The position numbers and the translations under genes are program-made. The notes below the pieces were generated by a model, which saw nothing but the letters and a program-made list of their open reading frames with translations, was not told where the DNA came from and did no database searches. From Roseinatronobacter bogoriensis DSM 18756 (GTDB taxonomy: Bacteria > Pseudomonadota > Alphaproteobacteria > Rhodobacterales > Rhodobacteraceae), in the NCBI RefSeq assembly GCF_004366635.1, contig NZ_SORN01000010.1:62001-126000 (forward strand): a stretch of DNA of 64,000 nt, given 5' to 3'. The stretch's first letter is position 1. The number at the start of each line of letters is the position of its first letter. Shown piece after piece: positions 36,293 through 45,015 of this stretch.

Positions 36293-36781
36293 TCACAATT
36301 CGTCGGCTTTGACCTCTCGGGCCATATGATCCAACACCGCGTTTACAAAATTGGTTTCCCGCCCTTCGGCTGAAAAGGCTTTGGCAAGATCGACATATTG
36401 CGAAATGACAACGCGCGGCGGGGTCTGCTCGCCCAACAATTCGGCCCCTGCGGCACGGAACAGGGCGCGCAGCGTCGGGTCGATCCGACTGATCGGCCAT
36501 TTTGCCACCAAGGCACGGTCAGTCATCTGGTCAATCGCCGCCTGACGGTCCACGGCCACCTCAATCAGGCGGCGGAACAGGGGCAGATCAGCTTCGGCCC
36601 AAGTCTCGGTTTCCGTTTCGGCCCCGATCCGATGCGCTTCAAACTGGCGCGTAATCTCGCCAATCGCCACATCAGATGCTTCCATCTGAAACAGGGCCTG
36701 AACCACATAGAAACGCGCGGCCGCCTTGCGGGCGCGCCGTTCTTCCTGCGTCAGGCGACGCTTTGGGCTGGTGTCGCTCAT
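36293..36781 (-). CDS. nusB: Transcription antitermination factor NusB
   Basis: A 162-residue all-helical protein that binds boxA RNA with NusE (S10) for rRNA antitermination. The N-terminus RKAAARFYVVQALFQMEASDVAIGEI and the C-terminus PPRVVISQYVDLAKAFSAEGRETNFVNAVLDHMARE are characteristic. Its start overlaps the ribH stop by four bases, a riboflavin-nusB arrangement common in bacteria. Confidence 0.95.
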   Translation of the reverse strand: MSDTSPKRRLTQEERRARKAAARFYVVQALFQMEASDVAIGEITRQFEAHRIGAETETETWAEADLPLFRRLIEVAVDRQAAIDQMTDRALVAKWPISRIDPTLRALFRAAGAELLGEQTPPRVVISQYVDLAKAFSAEGRETNFVNAVLDHMAREVKADEL

Positions 36782-37326
36782 GCCACCGGCCCCTTGGTAT
36801 CGCCTGCGATCTGGAATTCCTCACGCTCTGGCAAAAACCCGACAGAGCGCCGGGCGCTGCCCCAGCGCCGCCCCAGTGCGATCAGATGCAAGGCAGCCGC
36901 CGCCGCCCCGCCGCCCTTGTTCTGACCTGCAACTTCGGCCCGCACTTCGGCCTGCGTGCGGTTTTCCACTGTCAGAATACCATTTCCAATGCACGCGCCC
37001 TGCAAGCCCAGAAGCGTGATCGCGCGCGAGCTGTCGTTGCAGACCGTGTCGTAATGCGTTGTCTCACCTCGTATCACGCAGCCAAGGGCCACGAAGCCGT
37101 CAAAATTCGACATACGGTGCGCCTGCCCGATTGCTGTGGGCACTTCCAGCGCGCCGGGCACCTCGATCACTTCAAAACTGCCGCCGACCTTTTCAATCTC
37201 GGCGCTGGCCCCGGCAACGAGTTGGTCAGCGATATCCTTGTAATAAGGGGCTACGACGATCAGCAGCTTGGGCGCCTTGTCGAATTCAGGCAGGGGCAGC
37301 GTGTAATGTGTTTCATGTCCGGCCAT
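36778..37326 (-). CDS. ribH: 6,7-dimethyl-8-ribityllumazine synthase
   Basis: A 182-residue enzyme that joins 5-amino-6-ribitylaminouracil with 3,4-dihydroxybutanone 4-phosphate. Motifs: FEVIEVPGALEVPTAI, FVALGCVIRGETTHYD (catalytic His in the RGETTHYD loop), GNGILTVENRTQAEVRA. ATG 37326 is one base downstream of the ribB-type gene's end, so coupled translation is likely. Confidence 0.96.
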   Translation of the reverse strand: MAGHETHYTLPLPEFDKAPKLLIVVAPYYKDIADQLVAGASAEIEKVGGSFEVIEVPGALEVPTAIGQAHRMSNFDGFVALGCVIRGETTHYDTVCNDSSRAITLLGLQGACIGNGILTVENRTQAEVRAEVAGQNKGGGAAAAALHLIALGRRWGSARRSVGFLPEREEFQIAGDTKGPVA

Positions 37327-37327
37327 G

Positions 37328-38458
37328 TCAGGCGCCTTTCGCAGATGGAATTTTGCGCGTGCCGGTAATGGACAAACCATAGCCATCCAGCCCCACAACT
37401 TTCGGCGTGGCCGAATTGGTCAGCAGAATCAGGTCATGCAGACCCAATGACGACAAGATCTGCGCGCCCAGCCCGTATTGGCGCAACACTTGCGGGGTGC
37501 TGCCCTCTGCCGGGGCCATCTTCATTTCTGTGTCGCGCAGCAGCACCACGACCCCGCGCCCCTCTTCACCGATCAGGCGCATGGCATCGCTGAATTCAGC
37601 CGCACGCGCACCGCCACCAGTGCCGACCATATCCAGCAGCGGGTCAAAGGCATGCATACGCACCAAAACAGGCTCTGGCGTGGAAATATCGCCCTTGATC
37701 AACACGACATGTTCAGCACCTTGGGTCGTGTCGGAATAGACCCGCATCATCCAGTCACCGCCAAATGCCGAATTGATCTTTTGTTCACTTATCACGCGCA
37801 CAAGGTTGTCGTGCCGCCGCCGATAGGCGATCAGATCCGAGATTGTGCCAATCTTCAGCCCGTGTTTCTGCGCGAACGCCACCAGATCCGGCAGGCGCGC
37901 CATGGTTCCGTCTTCCTTCATGATCTCGCAGATCACACCCGAGGGGTTCAGACCAGCAAGTCGCGAAATATCGACCGCCGCTTCGGTATGGCCTGCGCGC
38001 ACCAGCACACCGCCATCGCGGGCGCGCAAAGGGAACACGTGGCCCGGCGTAGCAATATCGGCAGCCCCTTTGCCCGCATCAATCGCTACGGCAACCGTGC
38101 GCGCGCGGTCATGCGCAGAAATGCCGGTTGATACACCCTCGCGCGCTTCAATCGAGACTGTGAACGCGGTTTCGTGGCGCGAGGAATTGCTTGATGCCAT
38201 CAAGGGCAGGCCAAGCTGGTCGATCCGCTCGCCCGGCAAGGTCAGACAGATCAGCCCCTTGCCATGTGTCGCCATGAAATTGATCGCTTCGGGTGTCGCC
38301 ATCTGCGCCGGAATGACAAGATCGCCTTCATTCTCGCGGTCTTCATGATCCACCAGAATGAAGATGCGGCCATTACGGGCCTCTTCGATGATCTCCTCAG
38401 TCGAGGAAATCGCATCCTTCCAGCTTTGCTCGACATCACCGGGCTGTTCGTAATTCAT
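37328..38458 (-). CDS. 3,4-dihydroxy-2-butanone 4-phosphate synthase with degenerate GTP cyclohydrolase II domain (RibBX type)
   Basis: A 376-residue protein. Residues about 15-215 form an intact DHBP synthase with the acidic loop DHEDRENEGDL and TGISAHDRARTV, TPGHVFPLRA, GHTEAAVD. Residues about 220-376 align with GTP cyclohydrolase II but lack its zinc cysteines: where RVHSECLTGD and RCDCG are expected the sequence reads VRMHAFDPLLDMVGTGGG. This matches the variant called RibBX, in which only the RibB activity remains. A separate ribA would be needed for the GTP step. Start ATG 38458. Confidence 0.9.
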   Translation of the reverse strand: MNYEQPGDVEQSWKDAISSTEEIIEEARNGRIFILVDHEDRENEGDLVIPAQMATPEAINFMATHGKGLICLTLPGERIDQLGLPLMASSNSSRHETAFTVSIEAREGVSTGISAHDRARTVAVAIDAGKGAADIATPGHVFPLRARDGGVLVRAGHTEAAVDISRLAGLNPSGVICEIMKEDGTMARLPDLVAFAQKHGLKIGTISDLIAYRRRHDNLVRVISEQKINSAFGGDWMMRVYSDTTQGAEHVVLIKGDISTPEPVLVRMHAFDPLLDMVGTGGGARAAEFSDAMRLIGEEGRGVVVLLRDTEMKMAPAEGSTPQVLRQYGLGAQILSSLGLHDLILLTNSATPKVVGLDGYGLSITGTRKIPSAKGA

Positions 38459-38555
38459 GGCAGACTGATCCTTTGCTCTGGGGTGGCAGATAGCCCAAAG
38501 GAAGGCGCGGGAAAAGGGGGCAAACGGGCACATCACATGTGCAACGCACGGTCAG

Positions 38556-38595
38556 TTAGCCGGGAATTGAGGCAAATCCGGCAAATTCCGGCTAA
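38556..38595. promoter_or_regulatory. Inverted repeat upstream of the GTA-type lysis cassette
   Basis: TTAGCCGGGAATT (38556-38568) faces AATTCCGGCTAA (38584-38595); apart from one extra G the arms are complementary. The spacer repeats the CCGG-containing core (AAATCCGGC). It lies 27 bp ahead of the endolysin start in the 163-bp divergent region shared with the RibBX-type gene. It is a good candidate operator or structured promoter element; the protein that binds it is unknown. Confidence 0.5.
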
Positions 38596-38621
38596 TCCGA
38601 CACTGCCAAAGGTGCCACATC

Positions 38622-39221
38622 ATGAAGTCTGTCCGCCAGCTTGCCACGCAGATTGTCGCCCGTGAGGGCGGCTTCGTCAATGACCCCGATGATCCGGGTG
38701 GGGCTACGAATTTCGGCGTGACCATCCACACCCTGCGCCGATTGCGCCCCAACCAGCGTGTCACCGTGCAGGATGTGCGCGACCTGACGCGCGCGCAGGC
38801 GATTGAAATCTACATCGAGCATTACTTCACGCGTCCACGCATCGCCGAATTGCCAGAGCCGCTATGGCCCAGCGTTTTCGACATGTATGTAAATGCAGGG
38901 GCCAATGCCGTGCGCATTCTGCAACGCCTGCTTGTTCAGATGGGGATACATGTCGCCGTTGATGGCATTATCGGTCCGCAAACCATTGCCGCCACCCATC
39001 GCGCTTATGACATGGCACCCGCACATCTGGTCGATGCGTACGGGATAGCGCGGCGCGATTATTATTACGCTATTGCCGACCGTCGCCCCGCCAGCCGCAA
39101 ATTCGCGCGCAGGCGTGATGGAGGCAAGGGCGGTTGGATCACACGGGCGGAGGAATTCATCAATCCCCGCTTTCACCTTAGCGCGGAACAGCACCGCGCA
39201 CGCACGCGGGGCTGGGCATGA
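38622..39221 (+). CDS. GH108 endolysin (N-acetylmuramidase), GTA lysis type
   Basis: A 199-residue protein. The glycosyl hydrolase 108 signature is at the N-terminus: AREGGFVNDPDDPGGATNFGVTI, with catalytic Glu at about residue 15. The C-terminal half contains a peptidoglycan-binding-like segment (MGIHVAVDGIIGPQTIAATHRA). No signal peptide, as expected for holin-dependent export. A stop/start overlap (ATGA) couples it to a 3TM holin gene. The pair matches the lysis cassette that releases the gene transfer agent of Rhodobacter, which lies apart from the structural cluster. Confidence 0.88.
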   Translation: MKSVRQLATQIVAREGGFVNDPDDPGGATNFGVTIHTLRRLRPNQRVTVQDVRDLTRAQAIEIYIEHYFTRPRIAELPEPLWPSVFDMYVNAGANAVRILQRLLVQMGIHVAVDGIIGPQTIAATHRAYDMAPAHLVDAYGIARRDYYYAIADRRPASRKFARRRDGGKGGWITRAEEFINPRFHLSAEQHRARTRGWA

Positions 39222-39724
39222 TCCGGTCGCTTTTCGGATGGGTCTTTGGCGGCGCGCGAGAAGCGCGCGCACTGGGCCAGACGGTCACGTCTGTCGCCGA
39301 GGTGTTTCGTCCAAATGCCACGCGCGCACTGGAACTGGGCCATGACGCCTACAAGGCCGCCCATGCCAGCCATGCTGCCGAATTCCAGTATGGGCGCGGC
39401 GGGTGGTTTGATTCGGCGGTCAACGGGCTGAACCGCCTGCCCCGCCCCTTGCTGGCGCTTGGCACATTGGGATTGTTCGTCTTTGCGATGGCGGACCCGG
39501 ACGGCTTTGCCATCCGCATGCACGCACTCGCCGCTGTGCCAGAGCCGCTGTGGTGGTTGCTTGGGGCTGTTGTGGCATTTTACTTCGGCGCACGAGAGGC
39601 GCACCATCTGCGCGTCACGAAAGTACCTGCACCGCCGCCAACAGAAAGGCGCGCGCGCTCAGAGGTGCCGTCAGATACGGGAGCAAACCCCGCATTGGCC
39701 GAATGGGCGGGGCTGAAAGGGTAA
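39218..39724 (+). CDS. Three-transmembrane holin, GTA_holin_3TM type
   Basis: A 168-residue protein. Its soluble N-terminus contains VAEVFRPNATRALELGHDAYKAAHASHAAEF, followed by two clear hydrophobic segments (LPRPLLALGTLGLFVFAMAD and LWWLLGAVVAFYFGAREAHHL) and a charged tail. The conserved FRPNATRALEL and FGAREAHHL blocks fit the GTA holin family. It probably permeabilises the inner membrane so that the adjacent endolysin can reach the wall. Confidence 0.83.
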   Translation: MIRSLFGWVFGGAREARALGQTVTSVAEVFRPNATRALELGHDAYKAAHASHAAEFQYGRGGWFDSAVNGLNRLPRPLLALGTLGLFVFAMADPDGFAIRMHALAAVPEPLWWLLGAVVAFYFGAREAHHLRVTKVPAPPPTERRARSEVPSDTGANPALAEWAGLKG

Positions 39725-39750
39725 GCGCTGCGCCACAGATGTGGCGCGGC

Positions 39751-40080
39751 TCACGACCCTTGGCGCAGAAAATCCTCTTCCTCGCCGGTCACATCGATGC
39801 CCAACGCTTCCAGGCCGCTTTCAAGGTTTTCCGCCAGATGCGGCATACCCAGCAGGTAATCGGCTGTCGGGGTCGTTGCTTCTGATACAGCGGTCGCAAC
39901 CGCTTCGTCATATTCTTCGGCCTCAAACGCACCGCGACCGACCCAGGCAACGGCCGTCAGGCTGGCTTGTTCGTCATCATTCAGGCCTTCAATGAAGGCA
40001 TGTGCCTCAGGGTCACCCACTGTACCCTCGCGGGCAAGGTAAATGATATGAACAATTTTGCGCGGGCTGATAGCAAGCAT
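39751..40080 (-). CDS. DUF3775 protein
   Basis: A 109-residue acidic protein: LAISPRKIVHIIYLAREGTVGDPEAHAFIEGLNDDEQASLTAVAWVGRGAFEAEEYDEAVATA, a DUF3775 pattern. ATG 40080 is preceded by AGGAGGCAACC. No function is known. Convergent with the holin gene. Confidence 0.82.
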   Translation of the reverse strand: MLAISPRKIVHIIYLAREGTVGDPEAHAFIEGLNDDEQASLTAVAWVGRGAFEAEEYDEAVATAVSEATTPTADYLLGMPHLAENLESGLEALGIDVTGEEEDFLRQGS

Positions 40081-40150
40081 GGTTGCCTCCTGTATCCTTG
40101 GATGCAACTGTCGCTGAAACCGCACGGTGTTGCAAGGGTGAACCCGCCGA

Positions 40151-40888
40151 TTAGCGCCCTCCGAAGACCCGGAAATACAACCCGTCCGGCAAGAAATTGG
40201 CCCCGCGAAACACCAGTGAGAACAAGCGTGGAAACGCACGCTGGAATTTTTCCGAACGCATAAGTTGCATCATCTCCTCTGCCGCCTGGTCGGGCTCCAT
40301 CAGGAATGGCATGTTAAAATTATTCTTGTCAGTCAGGCGGGTACGGATGAAACCGGGATTGGCCAATTGCACATCTACGCCAGTGCCGCGCAGGTCGGCA
40401 TACATCGACTCTGCCAGATGCATAAGCCCGGCTTTGCTGGAACTATAGCCAATGGACCCCGGCAAACCCCGGTAGCCAGAAAGTGAACCTGTTATCACGA
40501 TATGCCCGGCCCCGCGCGCGACCATTGCCGGCACAACCTGCCCCAAGACCCGCGCAGCCCCGGTCAGGTTGACATCAAACATGGCCTCGGTCTGCTCTGG
40601 CTGCCATTCGGTCGCCGGGAAGGGCCAGTAGACCCCGGCAAGAAACACCATCCCGTCAACCTCGCCCGCGTCTTGTGCCGCGCGAACCACCGACTCGCGA
40701 TCAGACACATCGCAGGGCACGATCCGGGCCTCTCCCGGCAAACTGTCGGCCAATGCCTGCAAACTGTCGGCGCTGCGCGCACTCAGGACCAGCGCGCAGC
40801 CCGCCTTTGACAGCTTTTTCGCCAGCGCCCGGCCCAAGCCCTCCGACGCACCAATGATCCAATACGTTTTCCCCGACAGCTTTCTCAT
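40151..40888 (-). CDS. Short-chain dehydrogenase/reductase of the RpoE-linked operon
   Basis: A 245-residue SDR: WIIGASEGLGRALA nucleotide motif, NLTGAARVL, the catalytic TGSLSG Ser and YSSSK Tyr/Lys. It is the last gene of a five-gene minus-strand operon (FAD enzyme, DUF1365, GPH-type transporter, DUF3833, SDR) with 4-bp overlaps at three of its four junctions. The same order is found beside rpoE-chrR in Rhodobacter sphaeroides as I recall (RSP_1091 to RSP_1087). The substrate is unknown. Confidence 0.9.
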   Translation of the reverse strand: MRKLSGKTYWIIGASEGLGRALAKKLSKAGCALVLSARSADSLQALADSLPGEARIVPCDVSDRESVVRAAQDAGEVDGMVFLAGVYWPFPATEWQPEQTEAMFDVNLTGAARVLGQVVPAMVARGAGHIVITGSLSGYRGLPGSIGYSSSKAGLMHLAESMYADLRGTGVDVQLANPGFIRTRLTDKNNFNMPFLMEPDQAAEEMMQLMRSEKFQRAFPRLFSLVFRGANFLPDGLYFRVFGGR

Positions 40889-41445
40889 GCATCCACCTTG
40901 CGCATCGTTGCGACCAGTTCGGCCACCTTGATACCAAACTTGCGAAACTGGCTGCGGTTCACAATTGTCTTGTCGTCGATCAAATACATCCAGTCCGTGA
41001 CCTGCAACGCATGCCCCCCCGCACTTTCCGGCAGTCGGATCGTGTAGCTGAGGCACAGCGCGCCCCCTTCCTGCTGCCCAGAACCCTTGCCGACCAGATC
41101 ATCCGCTTCGGCGGTGACGCGCCCGCCATTGCCCAGCGTCAACCGCCATTCGCGGTCTTGCTTTGTGCCGCTGTCATAGCTGAAATGTTCTGCCAGAACG
41201 CCGCGATTGCCATCCCAGCGCCCCTCCATATCGGCGGTGAAACGGGATGTGACGCGCCCCATCGGCCCATAAATCACACCCTCGCAACGGATCGGCCCCG
41301 AGAGATGCTGCTGTATGTCCATGTGCGGGGTCAGCTTGGCATAATCTTCCGGCTTCTGTGCCTGAAACCCGATTACCCTCTGCCCGATAGCGAAGAGCGC
41401 CAGGACCAGGACACTACCGGCAAGAAAGGTCAAAAACATACTCAT
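40885..41445 (-). CDS. DUF3833 protein
   Basis: A 186-residue protein with an N-terminal membrane anchor (FLTFLAGSVLVLALFAIGQRVIGF) and the DUF3833 domain: LSGPIRCEGVIYGPMGRVTSRFTADMEGRWDGNRGVLAEHFSYDSGTKQDREWRL, DWMYLIDDKTIVNRSQFRKFGIKVAELV. The fold is lipocalin-like by appearance and could bind a lipid, in keeping with a lipid-related operon; that is inference. It overlaps the SDR gene by four bases. Confidence 0.87.
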   Translation of the reverse strand: MSMFLTFLAGSVLVLALFAIGQRVIGFQAQKPEDYAKLTPHMDIQQHLSGPIRCEGVIYGPMGRVTSRFTADMEGRWDGNRGVLAEHFSYDSGTKQDREWRLTLGNGGRVTAEADDLVGKGSGQQEGGALCLSYTIRLPESAGGHALQVTDWMYLIDDKTIVNRSQFRKFGIKVAELVATMRKVDA

Positions 41446-41447
41446 GG

Positions 41448-42704
41448 TCAGCTCTCCTTCAAAGGGGTCAGCGCCAGCAACGCGATTGCCACGACCTTCA
41501 ACACCGAAGGCAGGGCAGCATATAGCAGGACAAGGGTGTTCAGCGCGGTCGGGCTGTTCTCAGCCCCGGCCTCAAAGCCTGCAACCTGCAAGGCGGGGAA
41601 TACCATCAGCGCGGCCAGCGCCAGAGTGGCTTTGGTGACAAAGGCCCAAAGGCCAAAGCCCTTGGCCGCTTCAGGCGACAATTCGGCCATACGCCGCGAG
41701 AAAATGGCGGGCAACAGCGTCAGGTCAGCCCCGATGCCCGCCCCCGAGATCACGCAGATCAGCGCAAACAGCGCCAGATCGCCGGGGCCAAGCGTGGTGA
41801 CAAAGGCGAAACTCAGCGCCGCCAGCCCCATACCTGAAAGCAGCGCCGTCTTGGCCCCGGTGCGCCGCGCCAGCCGCGCCCAAAGCGGCGCAGAGGCCGC
41901 CGCCGACAAAAACAGCAGGATCAGCAGCACACCTTCCATGCCTTCGGCCTGCAAGACGCTTTCGGCATAGAACAGAAACAAGGTCGAGGTAATGGCGACT
42001 GGCGTTGCATTGACCAGCGCGACGATAAGCAAGCGCCGCGCGGTGGCATCTGCGAAGACATCGCGCAGGCTAAGCCCCGCTTCTGCCACTTGCACATTGC
42101 GCGCGCGCGGCCATTCGGCACGCATCGCAGCAATCGCCAGCACTGTGATGACAACAAAGCCGATGGCAAACCCCATGAATGGCGCAGGTAGCACCGCTTC
42201 AAGCGCCACGGGCGCGGCAGCGGCCAGACATACGCCCAGCAAGGCACCAGTTTCACGCCATCCGGCCAGATAGACATGCCCGCCCTGCCCCAGCGCATCG
42301 CCGCGCGCGGCACCCGTGGCGTAAAAACAGATGGTGAGGAAGGAATAGCACGAAAACAGCAGCGTCAGGGCAATGGCAAACCATGCAAGCGGCGCGAACA
42401 GCGGCGGGACAGCAAACAGCATCAGCATTGCAGCGGCCATCACGGCAGCGGTAAGCGCGACCGCCAGCCCGCGCATATGAGTCAGCCTTGCCGCCAGCCA
42501 GCCCAGCGCTGGGTCTTGCAAGAAATCAAGCCCGCGCAACACGAACAACACCGTGCCCAGCGCGGCCAGAGATACGGCATATTCATCAACGTAGAAATAC
42601 GGGGCATGAATATAGATCGGCAAACCGGCCATCGCCAGCAACCCGCCAAACAGCGAATAGCCCCACAGGCGTGGGCGCGGGCTGGCGGCAACCGCAGTGG
42701 TCAT
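41448..42704 (-). CDS. GPH/MFS-type transporter
   Basis: A 418-residue protein with about 12 hydrophobic segments. LRGLDFLQDPALGWLAARL after the second helix is the GPH (glycoside-pentoside-hexuronide) family motif with the conserved D-x-x-x-D-P. In this operon context a sugar substrate is not implied. Start ATG 42704 overlaps the DUF1365 stop by four bases. Confidence 0.88.
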   Translation of the reverse strand: MTTAVAASPRPRLWGYSLFGGLLAMAGLPIYIHAPYFYVDEYAVSLAALGTVLFVLRGLDFLQDPALGWLAARLTHMRGLAVALTAAVMAAAMLMLFAVPPLFAPLAWFAIALTLLFSCYSFLTICFYATGAARGDALGQGGHVYLAGWRETGALLGVCLAAAAPVALEAVLPAPFMGFAIGFVVITVLAIAAMRAEWPRARNVQVAEAGLSLRDVFADATARRLLIVALVNATPVAITSTLFLFYAESVLQAEGMEGVLLILLFLSAAASAPLWARLARRTGAKTALLSGMGLAALSFAFVTTLGPGDLALFALICVISGAGIGADLTLLPAIFSRRMAELSPEAAKGFGLWAFVTKATLALAALMVFPALQVAGFEAGAENSPTALNTLVLLYAALPSVLKVVAIALLALTPLKES

Positions 42705-43471
42705 TGGCTGACCTCTTGTGAGGGTGGCTTTGGCCGTCCGTTGAACTTTGCCCCCCGCCACCACAGCTTGAGTGCTTGCCAATGGATCAGCGCCAGCACC
42801 CGGCGCGAACCGAAACGGCGCACCATTGCGCCCAGAATGGCACGATTTCCCAACGGACGGCGCTGCCCGGTCAGAGTGGCGACCAGCCCCGCCCCCGGTG
42901 CCTCGTGATCCTGCGTATAGCCGATACGGATGGACAGCTTGTCAGGATGGATGTTGAAATTGAACGCATAATCCCCTTCGACCGGCTGAAACGGCGAGAC
43001 ATAGAATATCTTCTGCGCTGCCAGCGTATCACTACCCTGAATGACCGAACGGTCGGGCTTGACGCAGAGATAGGAATGGCGGTCACCATAGGTATTGTTC
43101 ACTTCGGCAATCACCGCGCGCAAGCCGCCTTGCGCGTCATGGCACAGCCAGAAACTGACCGGGTTAAACAGATGGCCCAGCACGCGCGGTTGCGTCAGCA
43201 GATAGACCACGCCATCGGTTACCCCCTCCAACTGATGGGACGCAAGCACCTCGCGGGCCCAAGCGGCCCCTCGCCCCTGACCAGGCGCGCCGCCGTGGTC
43301 GCGGTCACTCAGGCTGGCAATGTTGCGCGCATTGCGCGACATCAGGCGCGGCAGGTGCAGGTCTTCCTCGGCATTGAACAGCACGTAATCCACCGCATAG
43401 GTGAACTTGTTGCTGATCGGCCCGCGCCGCCCGTGAAAGGTCTGGCCTGCGATATGTTCTACACCACTCAT
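42701..43471 (-). CDS. DUF1365 protein
   Basis: A 256-residue protein starting MSGVEHIAGQTFHGRRGPISNKFTYAVDYVLFN, with the DUF1365 core LTQPRVLGHLFNPVSFWLCHD and AVIAEVNNTYGDRHSYL. DUF1365 genes are almost always paired with an FAD amine-oxidase-like gene and often a cyclopropane-fatty-acid-synthase-like gene, suggesting a role in modified fatty acids. It overlaps both neighbours by four bases. Confidence 0.9.
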   Translation of the reverse strand: MSGVEHIAGQTFHGRRGPISNKFTYAVDYVLFNAEEDLHLPRLMSRNARNIASLSDRDHGGAPGQGRGAAWAREVLASHQLEGVTDGVVYLLTQPRVLGHLFNPVSFWLCHDAQGGLRAVIAEVNNTYGDRHSYLCVKPDRSVIQGSDTLAAQKIFYVSPFQPVEGDYAFNFNIHPDKLSIRIGYTQDHEAPGAGLVATLTGQRRPLGNRAILGAMVRRFGSRRVLALIHWQALKLWWRGAKFNGRPKPPSQEVSQ

Positions 43472-44766
43472 GCGACCGCCAGGCTCTTGACACGCGCTTC
43501 CATCGCGCGCGCGACATCGACCGCGCTGGCAAAGCCGTCCTCATGAAAGCCATTGCGCATCCAGGCCCCGCAGAACCACGTGCGATTGGTGCCGTTGAAG
43601 TTCTGGATTGCCTTTTGTGCCGCCAGTGCCGCCGCGTCATAGACAGGGTGCGAGAATGTGTAAGTGTCGTAGATACATTCCTCGCGCACCGGATGATTGG
43701 CATTCAGCGTGATGAACATGGGGTCATCATGGGGGATGGGTTGAAGCGAATTCATCCAATAGCTTAGTGAAATGCGGTCGCGGTCCTGTGGCCCGCGTTC
43801 GGTATAGACCCAGCTTGACCAGCACTTGCGCCGCTTGGGCATGAAACTGGTATCGCAATGCAGAATCGCGTCATTGGGTTGGTATTTCACCGCGCCCAGG
43901 GCCTGTGCTTCTGCCCCGGTTGGGTCTGCCAGCAAACGCAGGCTGACATCGGAATGGGTGGCAAGGATCACTTCATCGAATTGCTCTTCCTCAGTCCCTT
44001 CAACCTTGACCCAGACGCCCATTGGCCCGCGCCGTACCGACTGAACAGGCGTCCCAGCGCGCAGATTGACGCCAGCGCGGTCCAGATACGCCTCCAGCCG
44101 CCGAACATATTCGACCGATCCGCCCTGAACCGTGTACCATTGGTGCTGTCCCTCATAGCCAAGCAGCGCGTGGTTGCGAAAGAAATCCATCATCGCATGG
44201 GCCGGAAAATCGAGGATTTTCTGCGTCGGCGTGGACCAGATCGCGCCCGAGAAGGGCAGAAGATACCGCTCTCGGAACCAGTCGCCGGTTCCGAGCTTGT
44301 CCAACAGCGCACCAATACTCAGGCTTGGGTTGGCCTGGCTGACGGACAGGGCATTCTTGTTGAAATGCATGATATCGCGGATCATGCGCCAGTAACGCGG
44401 GTTGACCAAATTCTTGCGGGTGGCAAAAATCTCGTCAATCCCGGAGAGTGAATACTCAAACCCACCCCCATCAAACGATGCGCCGAAAGACATGTTCGAC
44501 TTCACGACCGGCACATCCAGCTTTTCAAAAAGCGCGGTCAGGTATGGGTAATTGGTGTAGTTGAAAACGATAAAGCCCGTATCAACAGGCTGGGTCCCGT
44601 TCTTTCCAGCCGCGATGGTGCGTGCATGTCCCCCGAAACGGGGCTCCGCCTCAAATAACGTGACACGGTGCCTCTGAGACATGAGCCAGGCACTTGACAG
44701 CCCGGAGATGCCCCCGCCTATAACTGCAATTCTTCTGGCCGGGGTATCAATCAGTTCAAATGGCAT
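43468..44766 (-). CDS. FAD-dependent amine-oxidase-like oxidoreductase, first gene of the RpoE-linked operon
   Basis: A 432-residue flavoprotein: RRIAVIGGGISGLSSAWLMSQRHRVTLFEAEPRFGGHA (Rossmann FAD motif and GG doublet), FDEVILATHSDVSLRLL, and C-terminal WFCGAWMRNGFHEDGFASAVDVA (FAD-binding end). In Rhodobacter sphaeroides the RpoE-activated relatives of this gene family have been tied to furan-type fatty acid formation and the singlet-oxygen response; I recall this without certainty about exact names. A TGATCC promoter lies 34-61 bp upstream. Confidence 0.9.
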   Translation of the reverse strand: MPFELIDTPARRIAVIGGGISGLSSAWLMSQRHRVTLFEAEPRFGGHARTIAAGKNGTQPVDTGFIVFNYTNYPYLTALFEKLDVPVVKSNMSFGASFDGGGFEYSLSGIDEIFATRKNLVNPRYWRMIRDIMHFNKNALSVSQANPSLSIGALLDKLGTGDWFRERYLLPFSGAIWSTPTQKILDFPAHAMMDFFRNHALLGYEGQHQWYTVQGGSVEYVRRLEAYLDRAGVNLRAGTPVQSVRRGPMGVWVKVEGTEEEQFDEVILATHSDVSLRLLADPTGAEAQALGAVKYQPNDAILHCDTSFMPKRRKCWSSWVYTERGPQDRDRISLSYWMNSLQPIPHDDPMFITLNANHPVREECIYDTYTFSHPVYDAAALAAQKAIQNFNGTNRTWFCGAWMRNGFHEDGFASAVDVARAMEARVKSLAVA

Positions 44767-44799
44767 TCAGCCACTCCCTATCATCTTTATGTTGTCAGG

Positions 44800-44827
44800 A
44801 TTACGCGGTGCGCCCAGCGGCGGATCA
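44800..44827 (-). promoter_or_regulatory. RpoE-type promoter for the FAD/DUF1365 operon
   Basis: On the minus strand TGATCC (44827-44822), an 18-base spacer, then TAAT (44803-44800). The -35 element and spacing match those of the rpoE promoter facing the other way and the known R. sphaeroides group-IV sigma E consensus (TGATCC plus a TA-rich -10). Confidence 0.75.
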
Positions 44828-44873
44828 TTTGGAAAAAGATGTGATTTTCATGTGAATTTTTTGAGCTGAGATG

Positions 44874-44900
44874 TGATCCAGTTTCGAGCATGTAACGTAA
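44874..44900 (+). promoter_or_regulatory. RpoE-type autoregulatory promoter for rpoE-chrR
   Basis: TGATCC (44874-44879), an 18-base spacer, TAA (44898-44900). Transcription would begin near 44907, at the very first in-frame ATG (44908), which argues that the functional start codon is further downstream. Confidence 0.78.
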
Positions 44901-45015
44901 ATCTGACATGTTTGACATCACGCCACAAACTCTGCCTTCTCGACAAGCCGCCGCGGCTGTGGATATGCTGTGCGCTCAACACGGGATATCGCGCCGCGGG
45001 AAAAGGCAATCGGAA

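Noticed and set aside
38622..39724. The endolysin/holin pair as remains of a full prophage
   Set aside because: Flanking genes are ordinary chromosomal genes and the pair matches the stand-alone GTA lysis cassette.
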